64,000 bases of DNA from Amyloporia xantha (GCA_036971615.1 JAYKKR010000001.1:3596001-3660000), one strand, 5' to 3'; positions 11,569 to 24,632 are shown, counted from the stretch's first letter. Notes: generated from the letters alone by a model not told the origin. Translations and numbers: made by a program.

Positions 11569-12063
11569 CCGTAGTACATAATAATTAGAAGATATCAATC
11601 CGTCAGTTAATGAGCCGAGATACACTGCAGAATATGTTCTTTGTACTCATTTTGTCATCCGTCTGAGTACAAAGTCCTATGCAGATGATACCTGCACGAG
11701 TATGCTACGGCAGAAATGAAGGACGGAATACGTTCAGGCTATGGTACATATCAATATCTAGATCTACCGGATTCAAATACTGATTTGACAAGCACTGGCG
11801 ACTACAACGAGGTAGCCATACCGACGAGAGCGAACAATGGAAATGAATAGAGCAAGCACAAGAAGGAAGAGGCAACGTCCCAATATATACTGTTCGAATG
11901 ACAGTGTCGTAACTTTCACACCATGGTTGGTCCATGGCACCCTTCAGAGTACACTGTCTGCAATAGAGCTACATTAGGACGGCGGATTATAGCCCCGTCT
12001 GCTGAACTTCGTCTCTCACCTCGGGTTCAACTCACTCAGTAGACCCGGGATCACCTTCAGTCG
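11569..12063. other. intergenic, no gene seen
   Basis: The 3' side of the first mucin-like gene; no open frame with support. It probably includes that gene's 3' untranslated region. Confidence 0.5.
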
Positions 12064-13795
12064 TTACTGTGGTCGTTGCCCTAGGATCATCTCATCGGTT
12101 TGAGGATGGTTCTGCGGCGTCAGAGTCAATCGGGGTATCCGCTGCACAAGACTTGGAACAACATAGTCGATAGGGGGATATGCTGCGCTGGGGCTTGGAA
12201 CAATGTAGTCAGCGACAGAAGTGGGCGTTCCGACTGTACTTTCATCTGTCACTTCCATGGTAGTCCTCCTGCTAAGAGGAACTCCCAGTATCGCATCTCC
12301 TCGACAGTCCTGCGCTAGAGCTTCGATGTACGAATTGTCGACAACATCAAACCTCTGAAGCCGTAACTTGGAGTTCGAATAGCGTCGGCCTGCTGATACA
12401 TCGATGACTGAATCGCCAAGGGTAGATGAGCCCGTGTCCCGAGATTGCACCTCTGCGCTTGACTCGGCAGGGAGACGGAGAGAGGTCCAACCATGAGAGG
12501 AAGATACACCACCAACAATCCATGAGGGATCGTCATCGGACCCGCGATCGTGAAAGGTCGATGCTATGCTCATCGGCCTGTCAGTCGTGTACTGAGCCCT
12601 CTGCCAATAACCGGACTCGTCAACCCTCTGTTTTTTGTGAGAGGGAAGCCCCTTGAGGTCCCACTGCTCGCACGATCTGGTCTTGGAGTAGCGATGGCGT
12701 CTCAGAAAGACAGCCACCGCTGCTATCACCAACAGTAATATTCCTCCGCCGACAGATGCCGCGATGACGACGGTGCATGTATCGGCACTGAGAACTTTAG
12801 TGATTCGCCCCGCCGGAGTAATGTTATGCGCAGGAGAAGCGACTGTGCCACCGGCAGTTGTCGTCTCAGACGTTGTGCTGGGTGCGGCGCTTGGAGCTGT
12901 TCCCGAGAACGTGGAGGACACCTGAGTGGGTCCACTATGAATTGTGCTCATAGTCTTGGTCGTCAATGTGGTATGAGATACTGTTCCCGTCGACGAGGCA
13001 CCCGTATCCCTCATCACGGTCCTGGTAGTAGTCGACGAATCCACCACAGTTCCCAAATCGGTGGAAACCGATGCAGACATCCCTTCCATTGAACCCGTAG
13101 AAGCTGTCGGGGACATATCTGTGGTCTCGGTTCTAGAAATAGATGGTGGTGTGACTGCCTCTTGAATTTCGTATAGCAACGGTCACACTCACGTATAGAC
13201 AACGTAGTCCAGGAGAATTAACGACGCCGATCCATTCATTTGGCCATTGATTATAGTCAGCGTATGTGCCGCCATGGGAAGCTGGTCATTTGCATAGACA
13301 GCATAATTGTATGTATACGTGTCCATTCCGTTTGGGCTCATAATGAAGGAGCTGTCAATTTCGCCATCGATCATGAACCGCAAGTCTGTGTAGCCATTGG
13401 GATTCGCCAAAGAATGGGAGATGATGCAATAGACATAAACCGCAGACCCTGTAAACACAGTGTAAAGGGTCAACTTCCAAAACCAGATCATTACTTGGCG
13501 TAATATTACCTGTAAACTTTATTGACGCATTCAAAGGGGCAGGCGATTTCGTGGGGAAGAACGATGTATCATGCCATGTGTGGTTGTATGCATCAGTAGC
13601 ATTAGCCGTAGCTTCACAGCCGGAGCATCCTGGCTGGGCAGACCAGTGATTTGCAGGAGAGTACATAAATTTAGCACCAGTGACAGGGTCGCCATAGGTG
13701 TCATCGACGGTAACGTTTTGCAAGGTAGCAAAGGCAAATGGGAAAGACCGTGATATAATAAAGGATAGGGCAAGCGCAAACACTACAAGAGCCAT
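12064..13795 (-). CDS. mucin-like single-pass membrane protein A
   Basis: Exons 13795-13510, 13448-13193 and 13132-12064 (introns of 61 and 60 bp) join to 536 residues. The product starts with a signal peptide (MALVVFALALSFIISRSFPF), followed by a cysteine-containing ectodomain (QNVTVDDTYGDPVTGAKF, QPGCSGCEA) and a second segment with SAVYVYCII and LILLDYVVYT. A Ser/Thr-rich stalk comes next, then one membrane helix (VVIAASVGGGILLLVIAAVAV) with an RRHR stop-transfer signal and a Ser-rich cytosolic tail of about 190 residues. This layout is common in Agaricomycetes and is often labelled mucin-like or EGFR-type transmembrane in automated annotation; the role is unknown. A wall-sensing or adhesion role is inference. 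It is a tandem paralogue of 15210-17180. Confidence 0.85.
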
Positions 13796-15209
13796 AGTGA
13801 ATGAGGAACGGCTCCCCAAGCGATCAGTCCGTAAGCGTAGTGCTTGGAAGGAGGGATAGGGGAACAAGATGAAGGAAAGAAAGAGAGGTTGTAAAGGTGT
13901 CGGGACGTGACATCGCTCCGTAGCCCCATACAGCGCGGTATTGATATATCAGGAAGTCCTGCCAGTCAGATACACCGACATCTCGATGCCGAACATCGTT
14001 GTAAATGGTACTGCCTCCTAGGGAAGGGTAGTGTCGCTGCGTCCAGCCGCAGAGTTTCCTCTCATACATAGTTGAGTATAACAGATATTGGTCGGGGACG
14101 GGTATATATCGTACCTGAGACCAGGGAGAAGAGGGACACCTGAGACCAAGGAGCAGATGGCTCTTGATGAGGCAAACGAAAGCGGCGAAGGTGGCATCAA
14201 AAAGGGTCAATGTGACATCAGCAGAACAAATGATATATCTCTGTGCCTGCTTACTATCAGGAAAAGGGAGAATGACTGTCACACGCATTGCCCTTGCATG
14301 CCATCCAGAGACTTCTTTGATGATGCAAGTTTCAGGAGGCTCGAGGAATACCAATCTTGTTTGGGCGCGTGCCATTCTCCGTCCGACACGGATATTCTCG
14401 GACTGCGAAGGTTGATGTGTATACTCTGCTCACAACAGACTACATTTTCCCATAGATCCAGGTCCCCTCAAGGCCTCCGACACAGCCGGCTCCTAGAGAC
14501 TTTCTCGCCGCTGACCATGAAATCAGAGACCGACCTTCCTCAACCTTCCCCTCGATGGCTTGGACGTTTAAAAGCTCAAGTTCCATCGGCCGTCACCTGT
14601 GTCGAATTGAAAAATATCCTCATACTGAAATGCTGCTTTCTGGGGCCCGACGAACTCAGATGTGCTCGTCCGATTATTGCCATACCAGTGTCCTCATATA
14701 TTGAAGCAAGGGGCGCAGCCTCTGTGATCTGATTTTAAAGAAGAGGACGCAGATAGTTCGTGAGGATTGATCTGTCGCCAAGCTTCGACATATAGCCAGT
14801 ACAGGACTCATGTTCAAGTCATAAATGAGTTGACAGGTCGATATAAAGAGATCGAACTTCAAAGTTTCAAAGCTATCATATAGTTGCCATTTTGAGAAGT
14901 CGCCACACTTTACGGAAGACAGAGGATTACAAAATGTGTTTGTTTACAAGCTTGTATCATCCTGAGACCTAAATGTCCGACATAACCGTTTGCCATGTAC
15001 GAGCGTCGAGGCAGCTCTAAGATGGTAAAGTACAGTAAATTTAAATTGTCCATACGCTTCAGCTTCGCAAGCTCGCGTAGTTACCGCAGCGTAAAAGGCC
15101 GATACTAAACATACAAACGCATGCACATTCACGAGTCGTGCACGATGTATACTACATATCTTACAGCGACCAAGATATACAACCCGCCCACAGGCTGCTC
15201 CTCACAGCC
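13796..15209. other. intergenic between the mucin-like paralogues
   Basis: About 1.4 kb holding the upstream region of gene A and the 3' side of gene B. Open frames up to 214 codons (14088-14732 on plus, 13824-14375 on minus) show no recognisable domain and overlap each other on opposite strands. I see no gene here. Confidence 0.5.
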
Positions 15210-17180
15210 TCAGTATGTACTGTCGGGACTAGCGCTGCGGTAGGATGGTGGAGGTGTGACCTCTCTGATGAAGCCATAACGTCTGGATCTTTCATTCGAA
15301 TCCCGGTCTTCCCTTTGGTCTGGATTTACACCGGTGGTCCTGGCGCCTCCTTCAACAGGCACCGGACGTATTGCCATACCGCCTCCTCGATCGCGACGAC
15401 GACCCCTGAAGTCTGCTAATAGCTTTGCGTTGTCAGACTGAACGGGGATATGTGGTACGCTCGGCGAGCTGGCGACAGTTGAATCATTGGCCATTGTAGG
15501 TGCCGTGACAGCACCGCCGTATGTTGCTGCTGTGGTGCTCGCGCGCCACGACCTCTCGCTAGGAGGAGCATCTGATGTCGCATCTTCTGAATAGTCCTGC
15601 GATGGATATTCAGAGTACGAATCATAGAAGGTATCAAGCGGTTGAAGCCGTGAATTCGGTTTCGAACGCTGCCGATTGGTGAATAGCTCGACTACTGAAT
15701 CAGAAGTGGTGGGTGAGTCCGCCTCCCTGAAGTCCCCATTGTCATCGAGGACACCGCGAGGTGTTTGATTACGAGAAGATGCCGCAGTTATCCGTGAATG
15801 ATCGTGACCGGACCTGCATTCCTGCACGGACGCCATGCTCGTCGGCCTGTCAGTCGACACATTCCGCTCTGGACGTCGCAAATGACTTGCGCGAGGAGTA
15901 CCAGACAATGTCGTGAATCGATCCTCAGGCCAATCGTCAGACTGACCGGTCTTTGGCGTCTGGGAAGAGGGAAGTTCCTTGAAGTCCCGGGGCCCAGGTT
16001 CGGCGTGGCGGCGGCGTCTCCAAAGAATAATACCTGCTGCTGTCACCGAGAGGAGTATTCCTCCCACCACAGATACTACAATGGCGATAGTACGTGTAAG
16101 GGCGTCGAGACCACCAGCGGCTCGTGCAGGTGAAGTGATATCGGCTGTGGAAGAGGTGCTTGGCGCAGGGGATGAATTTGCAGCAATCAGGGTAGTTACC
16201 ACCTCGCCGGAATCGTTCGTTGTGAATGTTGTAGTGTTCCCAGCGGCCGTATTAGATGGTCCGACTACAGATGTTTCGGTAATCAAGGTGTGGACCACGG
16301 ACACCCGAGTGGACCCGCCAGACACAGTTGTAATAGTAGCGTCTTCAGTCTCAACAACCGTTGAAGCGTGAATTACTGAAATGATGGGTACGGTCTTCGT
16401 GGATGGGGCACCATCCGACGACGGGACTACGATAATGGTCTCGGTTTTGACTATAGCTGAAACAGTGGGGACAGAAGATGTTGTTCCAGGTGCAACTGTT
16501 GGAGACTGCTCTTCAGAACCCGTTCTGGAGATATTCCATGAATACGCGAGGGGTACAATGCAACAGAGGGTCACACTCACGTGTACACAACGTAGTCAAG
16601 GAGGATCAATGATGTCAGGCCATTCGTTTGGCCATTGATGACAGTGAGCGTATGCGCCCCCATCGGAAGCTGATCGTTGGCATATACGTTATAGTTGTAA
16701 AGGAAGGCAGAGCCGCCCGGCGGAAGCCTACTGAACGAGCCAACCATGTCGCCATCAATCACGAACCACAGGTCTGAGTTTCCATCCGGGTTTGCATCGG
16801 AGTTGGAGATGATGCAATACACGTACACTGCAGATCCTGTGCACAAAAAGTAGATGGTTAGCGTGTGCGAGTACCTTTATGATCGTCACAAATTTACCTG
16901 TGAACGATATCGATGCGTTCATAGGAGCTGAAGTCGAGCTGAGGAATGTCGTATCGTGCCATGTACCATCATATGCGTCACTAGCATCGGGATGAGCCTC
17001 ACAAACACTACATCCAGGCTGCGCGGACCAAGTGTTTGCAGGAGTATACGTGAATTGAGCACCAGTGACAGGGTCGCCATGTGTATCATCGATTGTAACG
17101 TTTTGCACGGCGGCGAAGACGAGCGGGAAAGCCCATGAAAGAGTGAGCGACAGGACAAGGACGAACGCGATCAAGACCAT
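15210..17180 (-). CDS. mucin-like single-pass membrane protein B
   Basis: Exons 17180-16898, 16836-16581 and 16524-15210 (introns of 61 and 56 bp) join to 617 residues. The organisation matches gene A: signal peptide (MVLIAFVLVLSLTLSWAFPL), ectodomain with QNVTIDDTHGDPVTGAQF and QPGCSVCEA, then SAVYVYCII ... LILLDYVVYT. A Thr/Ser/Val-rich stalk, one membrane helix (IAIVVSVVGGILLSVTAAGI), an RRRR stop signal and a long Ser/Arg/Pro-rich tail complete it. Exon 2 is 256 nt in both genes and both introns have the same phase, so the pair arose by tandem duplication. Stalk and tail have diverged much more than the ectodomain. Function is unknown. Confidence 0.86.
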
Positions 17181-19095
17181 AGCGAACTGAAGACGTCTCC
17201 CGAACAGAGTCGTGAAGGTCGGTGCTCAAGGGGGAACCGGGGAAGCGAAGTCGGGGAAAGGAATACAGAGTTCAGATGCGGAAATGCAAGTACCATGTAT
17301 AACCATCTGATGATATCAGGAAAGCCTGTCAGCCAAAGATAGCAACAGCATACTTGCGCATATGTCAAGCACGTTCTTAGTATGAGTCTCGGCGTTCCAC
17401 CTTAACGTTCCTCGCGTAAATAGCTGGGTATGGCTGATGTTGGTCTGAGCCTTTCGCACATAATGCTTGTTATCGCTGAACCACAAAGAGTCGTCGTTGT
17501 TCATGTCAAAATCACGCCTGGGGAGCAAATGATACATCTCTGATCTTACTAATCATCGACAGAAGACATTTGCACTGTCCCTCGAGTGGCTCCTGTATCT
17601 CGTCGCAAGGAGTCGGGAACGCCGAGGTTCTGGGAGACAGCGACGAGATCAGTCTGGCTGTCGTCTGTGGGTCCTCTAATTCGCGACAGGTATTTAGAAC
17701 CCTTGACTCTGTGCAAGGCAGTTAGCATCTATGATATGCCAAGTCTGCTCTCACGTGGAGTCCAACTTCCCTTCGTCAAGAATCTCACCAAGTGTCAGTG
17801 AGCTTCCATTTTGAATCCATCAGCAATTTAAATCGACAGTTTGAACTGATTCCTCCTGTCCGGTTGCTCGAGCCAGGCATACTAATTGGACTACCGGCGT
17901 GATTTCGTACGTCGCGATCACTGTATGGTAGCAAATTGCCCCGCTTCTTGACGACCATCGGATTTCCGCGCAAAGGCTGTCCTTCAATCCTCGCCGAGGC
18001 GGGACACAGTTTCGCGTAGTTAAAACAGCGCTGTGGGGCGATGCATTGCAATTGTATCGGTCATTTGTGACCAAACGAGAGCCCCGAATATGACGCGTAA
18101 AAGGGATGTAGCTCACGAATGCAAACACTGCGAAGACACGACAGTCCGTTCACCGCCATACATTGAGGTTGTTCCAGACATCGTATGCAGTGTTATAGGA
18201 ATCATGATTGTCTCCATGGTCTACCCAAGATGCGAATTCTAGAGAAGTATGGTTAGCATTCGATTACATTTGGTAGTAGAGTTGTTTCTAGGCAGGCGGC
18301 TATATGGCACCAATGTCCTGCGGACAGAGCATACCATCCCTTAGCAGGAGTTGCTTCCTACCGTTCCAGTGCTGTGCCCGTCACCCAACAACCGTAATTC
18401 AAGTCAGAGCCATCACATACGGATTGAAGATCGATGAGGACAAGATTAGTAAAGACGGCTTAGTGACGACGAGAAAGACTGGTAGCCTCTCATGTCCAGT
18501 ACGTTGATCAGGAACTTTCGGGGGCTTTCCCACTGGATTGAATGGGAAAATGGCCAGGCTCACAGCCACATCCTTGATTCTTGATAGGAGATGCGGTTGA
18601 GACAAGAGACATACGACGACGCCCACCTGAAGACAAGCTGGGCAATATGAGTAGAGTTCGTTCTTGAATGAAAGTGAACGTGGTTAGCACGGGCATACCT
18701 TTGCTAAATACCTCTTGCTCGTGTCAGGGCTACTGGGGCATCTAGAGATTTCATCATACCAAAATCACTGTCTCACGCATGGGTGGGAAGTGCCAAAATA
18801 ACGGTCGTGATACTTGTACACAGCACGGATAACACAATAGCAACCTAATCCTCGATCCTCGGAGTGCCTGAAAGCGAATAATAAGACTGAGTGCTCAGTC
18901 GACTCACGTGCCGTGCAGTGCGGGATGAATCCGTGCTAGTACACCTCCTGAGGCTGAGCCACAACCATAAAACAGCCAAGAAAATAGGTCTAGCAGCTGG
19001 TAATGCCTTGTGAGAAACGTATGGGTAGATATTATCGCGCATCTATATACAGCCTGAGGCTGAGAGAGTGACAGTGCTGGGACAGACGAAGCTGT
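17181..19095. other. intergenic, no gene seen
   Basis: About 1.9 kb upstream of mucin-like gene B. Only short open frames (up to about 100 codons) without recognisable similarity; no repeat structure noticed. Confidence 0.5.
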
Positions 19096-19425
19096 CACAG
19101 CGGGCAACGGGCAATATTCCGGAACGTAAAATGAGGTGAAAGCATTAAACTAAATTAAATGTTCCTTTATTTCTCTGCAAGGGAATATGTATGTAAAACA
19201 CAAGCAAAATAAGGAATTTTCTGAGGAATATGGAATGTGAATTCAGAATATTGCTCGCTTAAAGCCACATGAAAGGAAAGTGCGTAGAGAATGCACTCAA
19301 AGTGAGAAATTAATTCAGAATGCTGCCTGCATTATCTATTCCAGACTCACAATTGCAGTATTTAACCCCCCCTGTCCATAATGCTTACATTTGACGACAC
19401 ACACTATCGGCCGTTGCCCGCTGTG
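19096..19425. mobile_element. MITE-like element, 330 bp
   Basis: The 15 bases CACAGCGGGCAACGG at 19096-19110 recur inverted at 19411-19425, and the next bases nearly match too. The interior is AT-rich and non-coding, while the ends and flanks are GC-richer. No convincing target duplication is visible. The size and structure fit a small non-autonomous DNA transposon just upstream of the LEA-like gene. Confidence 0.55.
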
Positions 19426-19682
19426 TGTGAAGCGCGCAGTAGCGCGTGAGCGACACACTAGCACGTGATCACGACGCGTCGCGTCGGTACCTGCAAGGTG
19501 CGTCGAATGACATCATGGGCACCCGCCATTACCGCCAGCCTCCACTTCGCGACGTCATGCCAGCCACCTCCAGCGACTACTTCAGCACGCCTTCCAGTCC
19601 ATCTTTGTTTCAACAACCACTTAACACCCCCACATCTCCTGATCTTTACGACCTCGTATACATAATTTTTACGACAACGATC

Positions 19683-20200
19683 ATGTCCATGCTTCGCAAC
19701 GCACTCGCAGCAACCGCTCCCGCCGTACGCGGCTCCACCTTGGCCGCAAGGTCGCGTGCATTCCATGTCTCGCCCATTGCAGGCAAGTCGACGACCGACA
19801 AAGTAAAGGAGGCTGCGAACAAGGTATGTCGCCTGATGGCCGTCGTAGGAAAACGGCGGCGCTGACGCCAGACGCACAGGTCAACATGTCGGTAGGAAAG
19901 GGTTTGGCATCAGCAATCGAGAAGGGGGAGGTGGCGACAGAAAAGAGCAAGGAAACATTGTGTGAGCACAGTAGCTTCGCACCCCTCGAGGACCTCATTG
20001 TTGATATCACAACACAGCACCCGCAGTGGACAAAGCGAAGGAGCTGACTGGCCAGGCGGGCCAGAAAGCCAACCAGGTGAGCAATGAGATTGACGTGCAG
20101 CAAGGATTTTGTGCTGAGATCCATACATTAGACTTCTGCGGGTGTACGAGAAGGAGCCCAAGATTTCAAGCATGATGTCAAGAAGGAAGCGCGAAAGTAA
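19683..20200 (+). CDS. small LEA-like protein, probably mitochondrial
   Basis: Exons 19683-19823, 19880-19961, 20027-20076 and 20132-20200 join to 113 residues with phase kept at every junction. The first 30 or so residues are rich in Arg, Ala and Ser and lack acids (MSMLRNALAATAPAVRGSTL, RAFHVSP), a typical mitochondrial presequence. The rest is a hydrophilic run of Lys/Ala/Glu/Gly with LEA-like 11-mer flavour (TDKVKEAANK, DKAKELTGQAGQKANQ, FKHDVKKEARK). LEA-like proteins are known to be disordered in water and to protect membranes and proteins during drying; that role here is inferred. It converges on ERG5 with about 230 bp between stops. Confidence 0.75.
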
Positions 20201-20426
20201 ACCCAACTTGCACGAGGTCACATCACTGTACAATACTTACGTGTCAAAGTAATGTCTCGGACATGATGCATTTTCCCTTAACTGCAAATTACACAACGAT
20301 GCGATGAGATAGGGATGTAGGGTAATTGGATTCTGCCATGACCCTTAACGAAGGAGATCAACGAAGTAAACCGAAAGAGTGCGTCAATAAAGCGAATAAG
20401 TAAGATATAAGCTGTCATATCAAAGT

Positions 20427-22229
20427 CTAATGGCGGGGAGAGAGCTTGAGCAAGCAGCCATCCTGAGGGAACAAAGTAGCAATGATCCTGAAAGCATACC
20501 ATTAGCCCAGCAAAATATGTGCCAACGCGAAACTACTTACTGCACTTTTTCACTCTCCTCCGTTCGAACGTGCTCCCAGTCCATGAGGACGGCAGCGTCT
20601 GCCAGGACGAGACCGATGTTGCCCACTGCGTATTCAATCCCAATGCACTTGTGGGGACCGCTGCCGAACACGAGGTAGTTGCGAGGGTTTTGGTTGGCGC
20701 TACCATTAGGATCCAGCCAACGCTCAGGCGTGAATGAGTCGTGATCAGGGAAGACTTCAGGGTCGTGCAGCGAGTTGTAGAAGGACGGGATGATCATGCT
20801 TCCAGCAGGTACGGTGTAGTCGCCGGAGATCGGGAACGCCTTCAACGTCTTATAAGGGACCATCGTGACCGGGGGCTTGAGTCGGAGACTCTCCTTGACC
20901 ACCGCGCGGAGGTACGGCATCTCGTCCATCATCTCAAGGGTCACGGGCTTCTGGTAGTCACCGCCCCGCACGCGCTCCTGCTCCTCGCGCACCTTCGCGA
21001 GCACCTCGGGGTTGTCGGCGAGGTGCTGGAAGCCGTAGATCAAGCCGCTGCTCATCGCGTCCTGACTCGCAAACAGGAAGGAGAACAGGACCATCGCCAT
21101 CTCGAGGTCGCTGAAGTCGCGGCGGCCCTTGTAGTTCGGGTCCGCGAGGTCGCGCACCCACTGGTCCAGCATGCACTCAGGCTCGCCGCCCGCCGCCATC
21201 GCCTTCTTGCTCTCATGTGCGGCCCGCTCGAGCCAGCGGAGGGCGACCTTGCGGGCCTGGATCGCGCGGTAGACCTTCGTGCCCGGGAGAGGGAGCGGGA
21301 AGTTGACGAGCTCGAGCGCGACGGTGATCATCCAGTACTTCTCCGCGATCTCCTTCGCGGCGTGGTCGGGGATGTGCGGGCCGCAGAAGACGCGGAGGGA
21401 GGTGTCCATATTGAGGTCTCGCGCGCGCATCATGATCGGCTGCGGCGAGGGGTCCTTCGCGGCCTCGGCGAGCCACTGCGCGAAGTGCTTGCGCGTGATC
21501 GTGTCCTGGATACCCACGTACACACTGCATATGGTTAGCGTGGGGTGGAGAAGGTCAGCGTGGCTCTGGCTCGTGCTTCGATCCCATTACGTACCCGAGT
21601 GCCTTGCGGGTGAAGAGGGTGTTTAAGACTCGGCGATACTCGACGTGGACCTTTCCGGTAAGGAAGACCCTGCGTGAAGCCAGAGAATGAGTCTGACATC
21701 ATCCAACAGGATGTCTGGAACGAGAAGTATCGTACCAGTTATCCGGCCGAAGAATATGCTTCGCAGAGTGCACCAGGCACGGTTCGGCATGGTTGGGCGA
21801 ATTGAGGATCTTGCGAGCATACTCGTTTGTGGAGGCCATCACGATGAAGCTGTGGTACGACATTTAGCTTTTTGAGTTAGAGTTGACAGTGGAGTAAAGG
21901 CGCTTGATACGCTACATATTAAAGACGCTAATTGCGCTCAACGCGCCCGAGTTCCACTGCGCCATGTACCCTTCCATAGTGGGCTTCAACGAGTCCGCGA
22001 ACTTGCCAATGATGGGGATGGTCCATTTGTCTCCGGGCAAATGGCGCTTTTTGTACCGATAGACCGACTGCTCGAGCGCGAGCAATGTGAGGACGATGGC
22101 GATGGTTGTATACAGCCACGTTGCCGAACCGGTGGAGGACGAGAGGAAAGACGAGGGTGGAACGCGATGCGACGGGCCCGCGGTGTAGGACGGCATCGTA
22201 GCCTTCATGGAGTGGTCTTTGGACGCCAT
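20427..22229 (-). CDS. ERG5: sterol C-22 desaturase, cytochrome P450 CYP61
   Basis: Exons 22229-21916, 21849-21736, 21669-21595, 21524-20541 and 20487-20427 join to 515 residues. The product has an N-terminal membrane anchor (WLYTTIAIVLTLLALEQSVY), the CYP61 hallmark run VGIQDTITRKHFAQWL, the I-helix region (FLFASQDAMSSGLIY), the ExxR motif in KESLRLKPP and the heme-binding loop FGSGPHKCIG with Cys about residue 461. It ends IIATLFPQDGCLL. CYP61/Erg5 puts in the C22-23 double bond late in ergosterol synthesis, in the endoplasmic reticulum. Length and motif order are normal. The start at 22229 opens the only frame leading into the anchor; an upstream in-frame codon at 22310 also exists. Confidence 0.93.
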
Positions 22230-23090
22230 GGTCGTCGGTCGTGAAGGGGCACTCGGGAAATGGGGACGCTGGCAACACTTACTCAGAAACGACAGGCAGT
22301 TTGTAGACAACGGAAAATAGGACTGTACGCATTCTGATTGGCTAGTATTAAAATCGGTCGATACGGGATGCGCTTTCTCACGTGAGCTTTATTTACATCA
22401 TAGATCTGACGCAAGCGTCGCCGCCAAGACCGTTGCGTGTCGGCGTCCGGGCCTGGCGCGAGCCATCCCGACACCCCCGAGGCCTGTCTCCAGCGTTCTC
22501 CAGCCGTCGGAGGCCAGGAACGAGCTTCAGATGGTTTACTCGATTGATTGCACGACTTCCATGGGTGTCGCTGGGTGTCGCCGAAAATACAAGACGGCGC
22601 TTGCCCTGCATTGTCTGGCGCTTGTCTGGCGCAGTTGGTAAGAAGGCCGGCCTCATCACCCAGAGACGTTCGATTCTGACCGAGGACACCTTCCGTCCCC
22701 ATACTCTGTTACTACCATGTACCTGGTTGCTGAGCTCCTGGATTTGTTCTCAGACGTGCGGATGTTTCTCCTTCTTCGTCAACTTCAGATATCTGGATGC
22801 CAGGAATGCTAGGTCTCAATTTGACAGTAACCACGAATGTACAGGATCAAAAATATCGGGTCTGCTGACATTCCTATCTGATTGAGCAGCGTTCCGCGGA
22901 CACAGTGAATCCGTATTCTTAGGCTACCGTATGCTCGTAGGCGAAAAGATGAAGCTTCGGAAGCCCACACATGTCTGCGCCGCTCGGACGTCTTGAAATC
23001 ACGGTCACATGCTCAAACGCGTTGAACAACAAGTTGTTAAAAGCCACCATCGACCGCCGTAACCATTCCTTGCCTTGCTTAATACCTGTT
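22230..23090. other. divergent intergenic region
   Basis: Lies between the starts of ERG5 (minus) and the unknown gene at 23091 (plus), so it should carry both promoters. Open frames here (for example 22382-22885) are GC-rich but show no known domain. Confidence 0.5.
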
Positions 23091-24183
23091 ATGTCAACCA
23101 GTCCCTCAGAAGATGACGTTCTAATAGACTTGAGAGTCTTGCGGCAGACGCAGCCAACTCTTGGGATCGGTAAGGTTCTGTTGAAACTGAAGGAACAGAA
23201 CCCCACCTGGTCGCTATCGGAGAAGCGGTTGAAGGACATTATGAAGAAGCACGGGCTCGAAACGCTCATACCTCCATCAATATCGCGCGAAAGACGCATT
23301 TGGGGTCGAGTGCTGGAGCGGGAGCGACCCACCCCCGGAGCGTTCGAGTCCTCGCCCTCACCCGAAGGGCTGGAGCGTCACCATGGAGGCCGCATATGAA
23401 AAGGTGCAGCCGCTGCAGCAGTTCATTCTTGGCGAACACCTCGTCCCTTTTGAGTGGGGCAAGATGAGCAACCACAAGGGCTACCGCCTGATGTCGTTCG
23501 TGAAGCCGGGCAGTCGATTTTCGAACGCCCTACTCCACCAGCTCGATTACCAGGCGAACTCAGGCCGTACATATAGAATATACGGTCACGGAGAGTATGA
23601 CTGGGGATTCTCTCCCAACGCAGACATAGACATTGTTTTTGATGTACGTATCGACGCTCACGAGATGTTTGCCCAAGGGTCGCAAACGAAAATTAATCTC
23701 AGTATCTTCTCTTGTTGTTGTATTAGGAAGCGATGGCAGCGGTCATGGCGAATAAAGATCACAACTACTTGTACTTTATGTTTCTACGTCTCCTCGCGGG
23801 TGCACGCCAAATAGGTGTGTCCGCAGCGGATCTTCGCGCCCAACTCCACGCAGAGTAAGCTCTTCCGCTGTGCTGTCCTATACTCACTGACGCTGTGCTG
23901 CCGCAGATACGGCTTTGATCCCCTTCTTGCTGCTCCTCCACCCGCGTCGACCCCCATAGAGATCGCAGCCTGGCATGCAACAGACGAAAAGGTTCGCCGG
24001 GAATTCCGCACGAACAAAATAAAAATGATGACCGCTCTCTGGATATCTGATCCACGAGCGCGAGAATTCATCGAGGTAGACCAGGACGGTATCCCTGTTT
24101 ATGAGGAGGAGAAGCATGGTATAGATGCTGTTTTCTGTGTGCCGGTGAAGAAGCGGGGAGATTCGTGGAGGTTGACGAAATGA
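23091..24183 (+). CDS. unrecognised protein with LRxLR...SEKRLK N-terminal segment
   Basis: The first coding segment starts at ATG 23091 (MSTSPSEDDVLIDLRVLRQT) and includes NPTWSLSEKRLKDIMKKHGL, which resembles a helix-turn-helix-like stretch. A second segment in another frame (about 23310-23643) includes AYEKVQPLQQFILGEHLVPF and IYGHGEYDWGFSPNADIDIV. Clear introns follow (23644-23726, 23855-23906), and the last exon ends RGDSWRLTK at 24183. The junction between the first two segments (about 23290-23380) lacks a convincing GT...AG pair in the right phase; it may be an odd intron or a frameshift. The decayed copy downstream shows the same two-frame arrangement. I do not recognise the family. 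Confidence 0.6.
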
Positions 24184-24632
24184 AGAGACAGTTTGCTCCT
24201 GTCTTAATCTCAAATATATTGTGAGTCGTCCCATTCAATGTTACTGTAGATTGCCCATCTTGCCGGCGCCCTGTGTGATCAATTGAGCTCACGCTGATAA
24301 TCAACAAGTGATTACAGGCTATGCATCTGCTTTTTCGTGTACACATCGCTGTCGAACTCATTTTTTGTATCTACGCACATTGCAGAACCGCCGTGGATAG
24401 GGAATAAGTGTTGTGGGTATAACACCGTTCCATTATCAGTGCATTCGTATCTTCGTGTGCTGTTACTAACTCCGGATGCAACAGGACAAAATGCTGAAGC
24501 ATACAGCCACCAGGCCTTGTCGTGTCGCGTCGCGTCGCGGTTAAGCTTATTGGGATACGGTCACGTGATTGAATGGGACAATCCCACACGGCTCATTCCC
24601 GCAAGCCTTTCTCATCTTCGCCCACACTACGT
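24184..24632. other. spacer between the unknown gene and its decayed copy
   Basis: About 450 bp with a small GTCGCGTCGCGTCGCGG-type repeat near 24525-24540. No gene seen. Confidence 0.5.

Noticed and set aside
20741..21538. 265-codon plus-strand frame inside ERG5
   Set aside because: Mirror of the ERG5 coding strand, Arg/Leu/His-rich by codon bias; no independent support.
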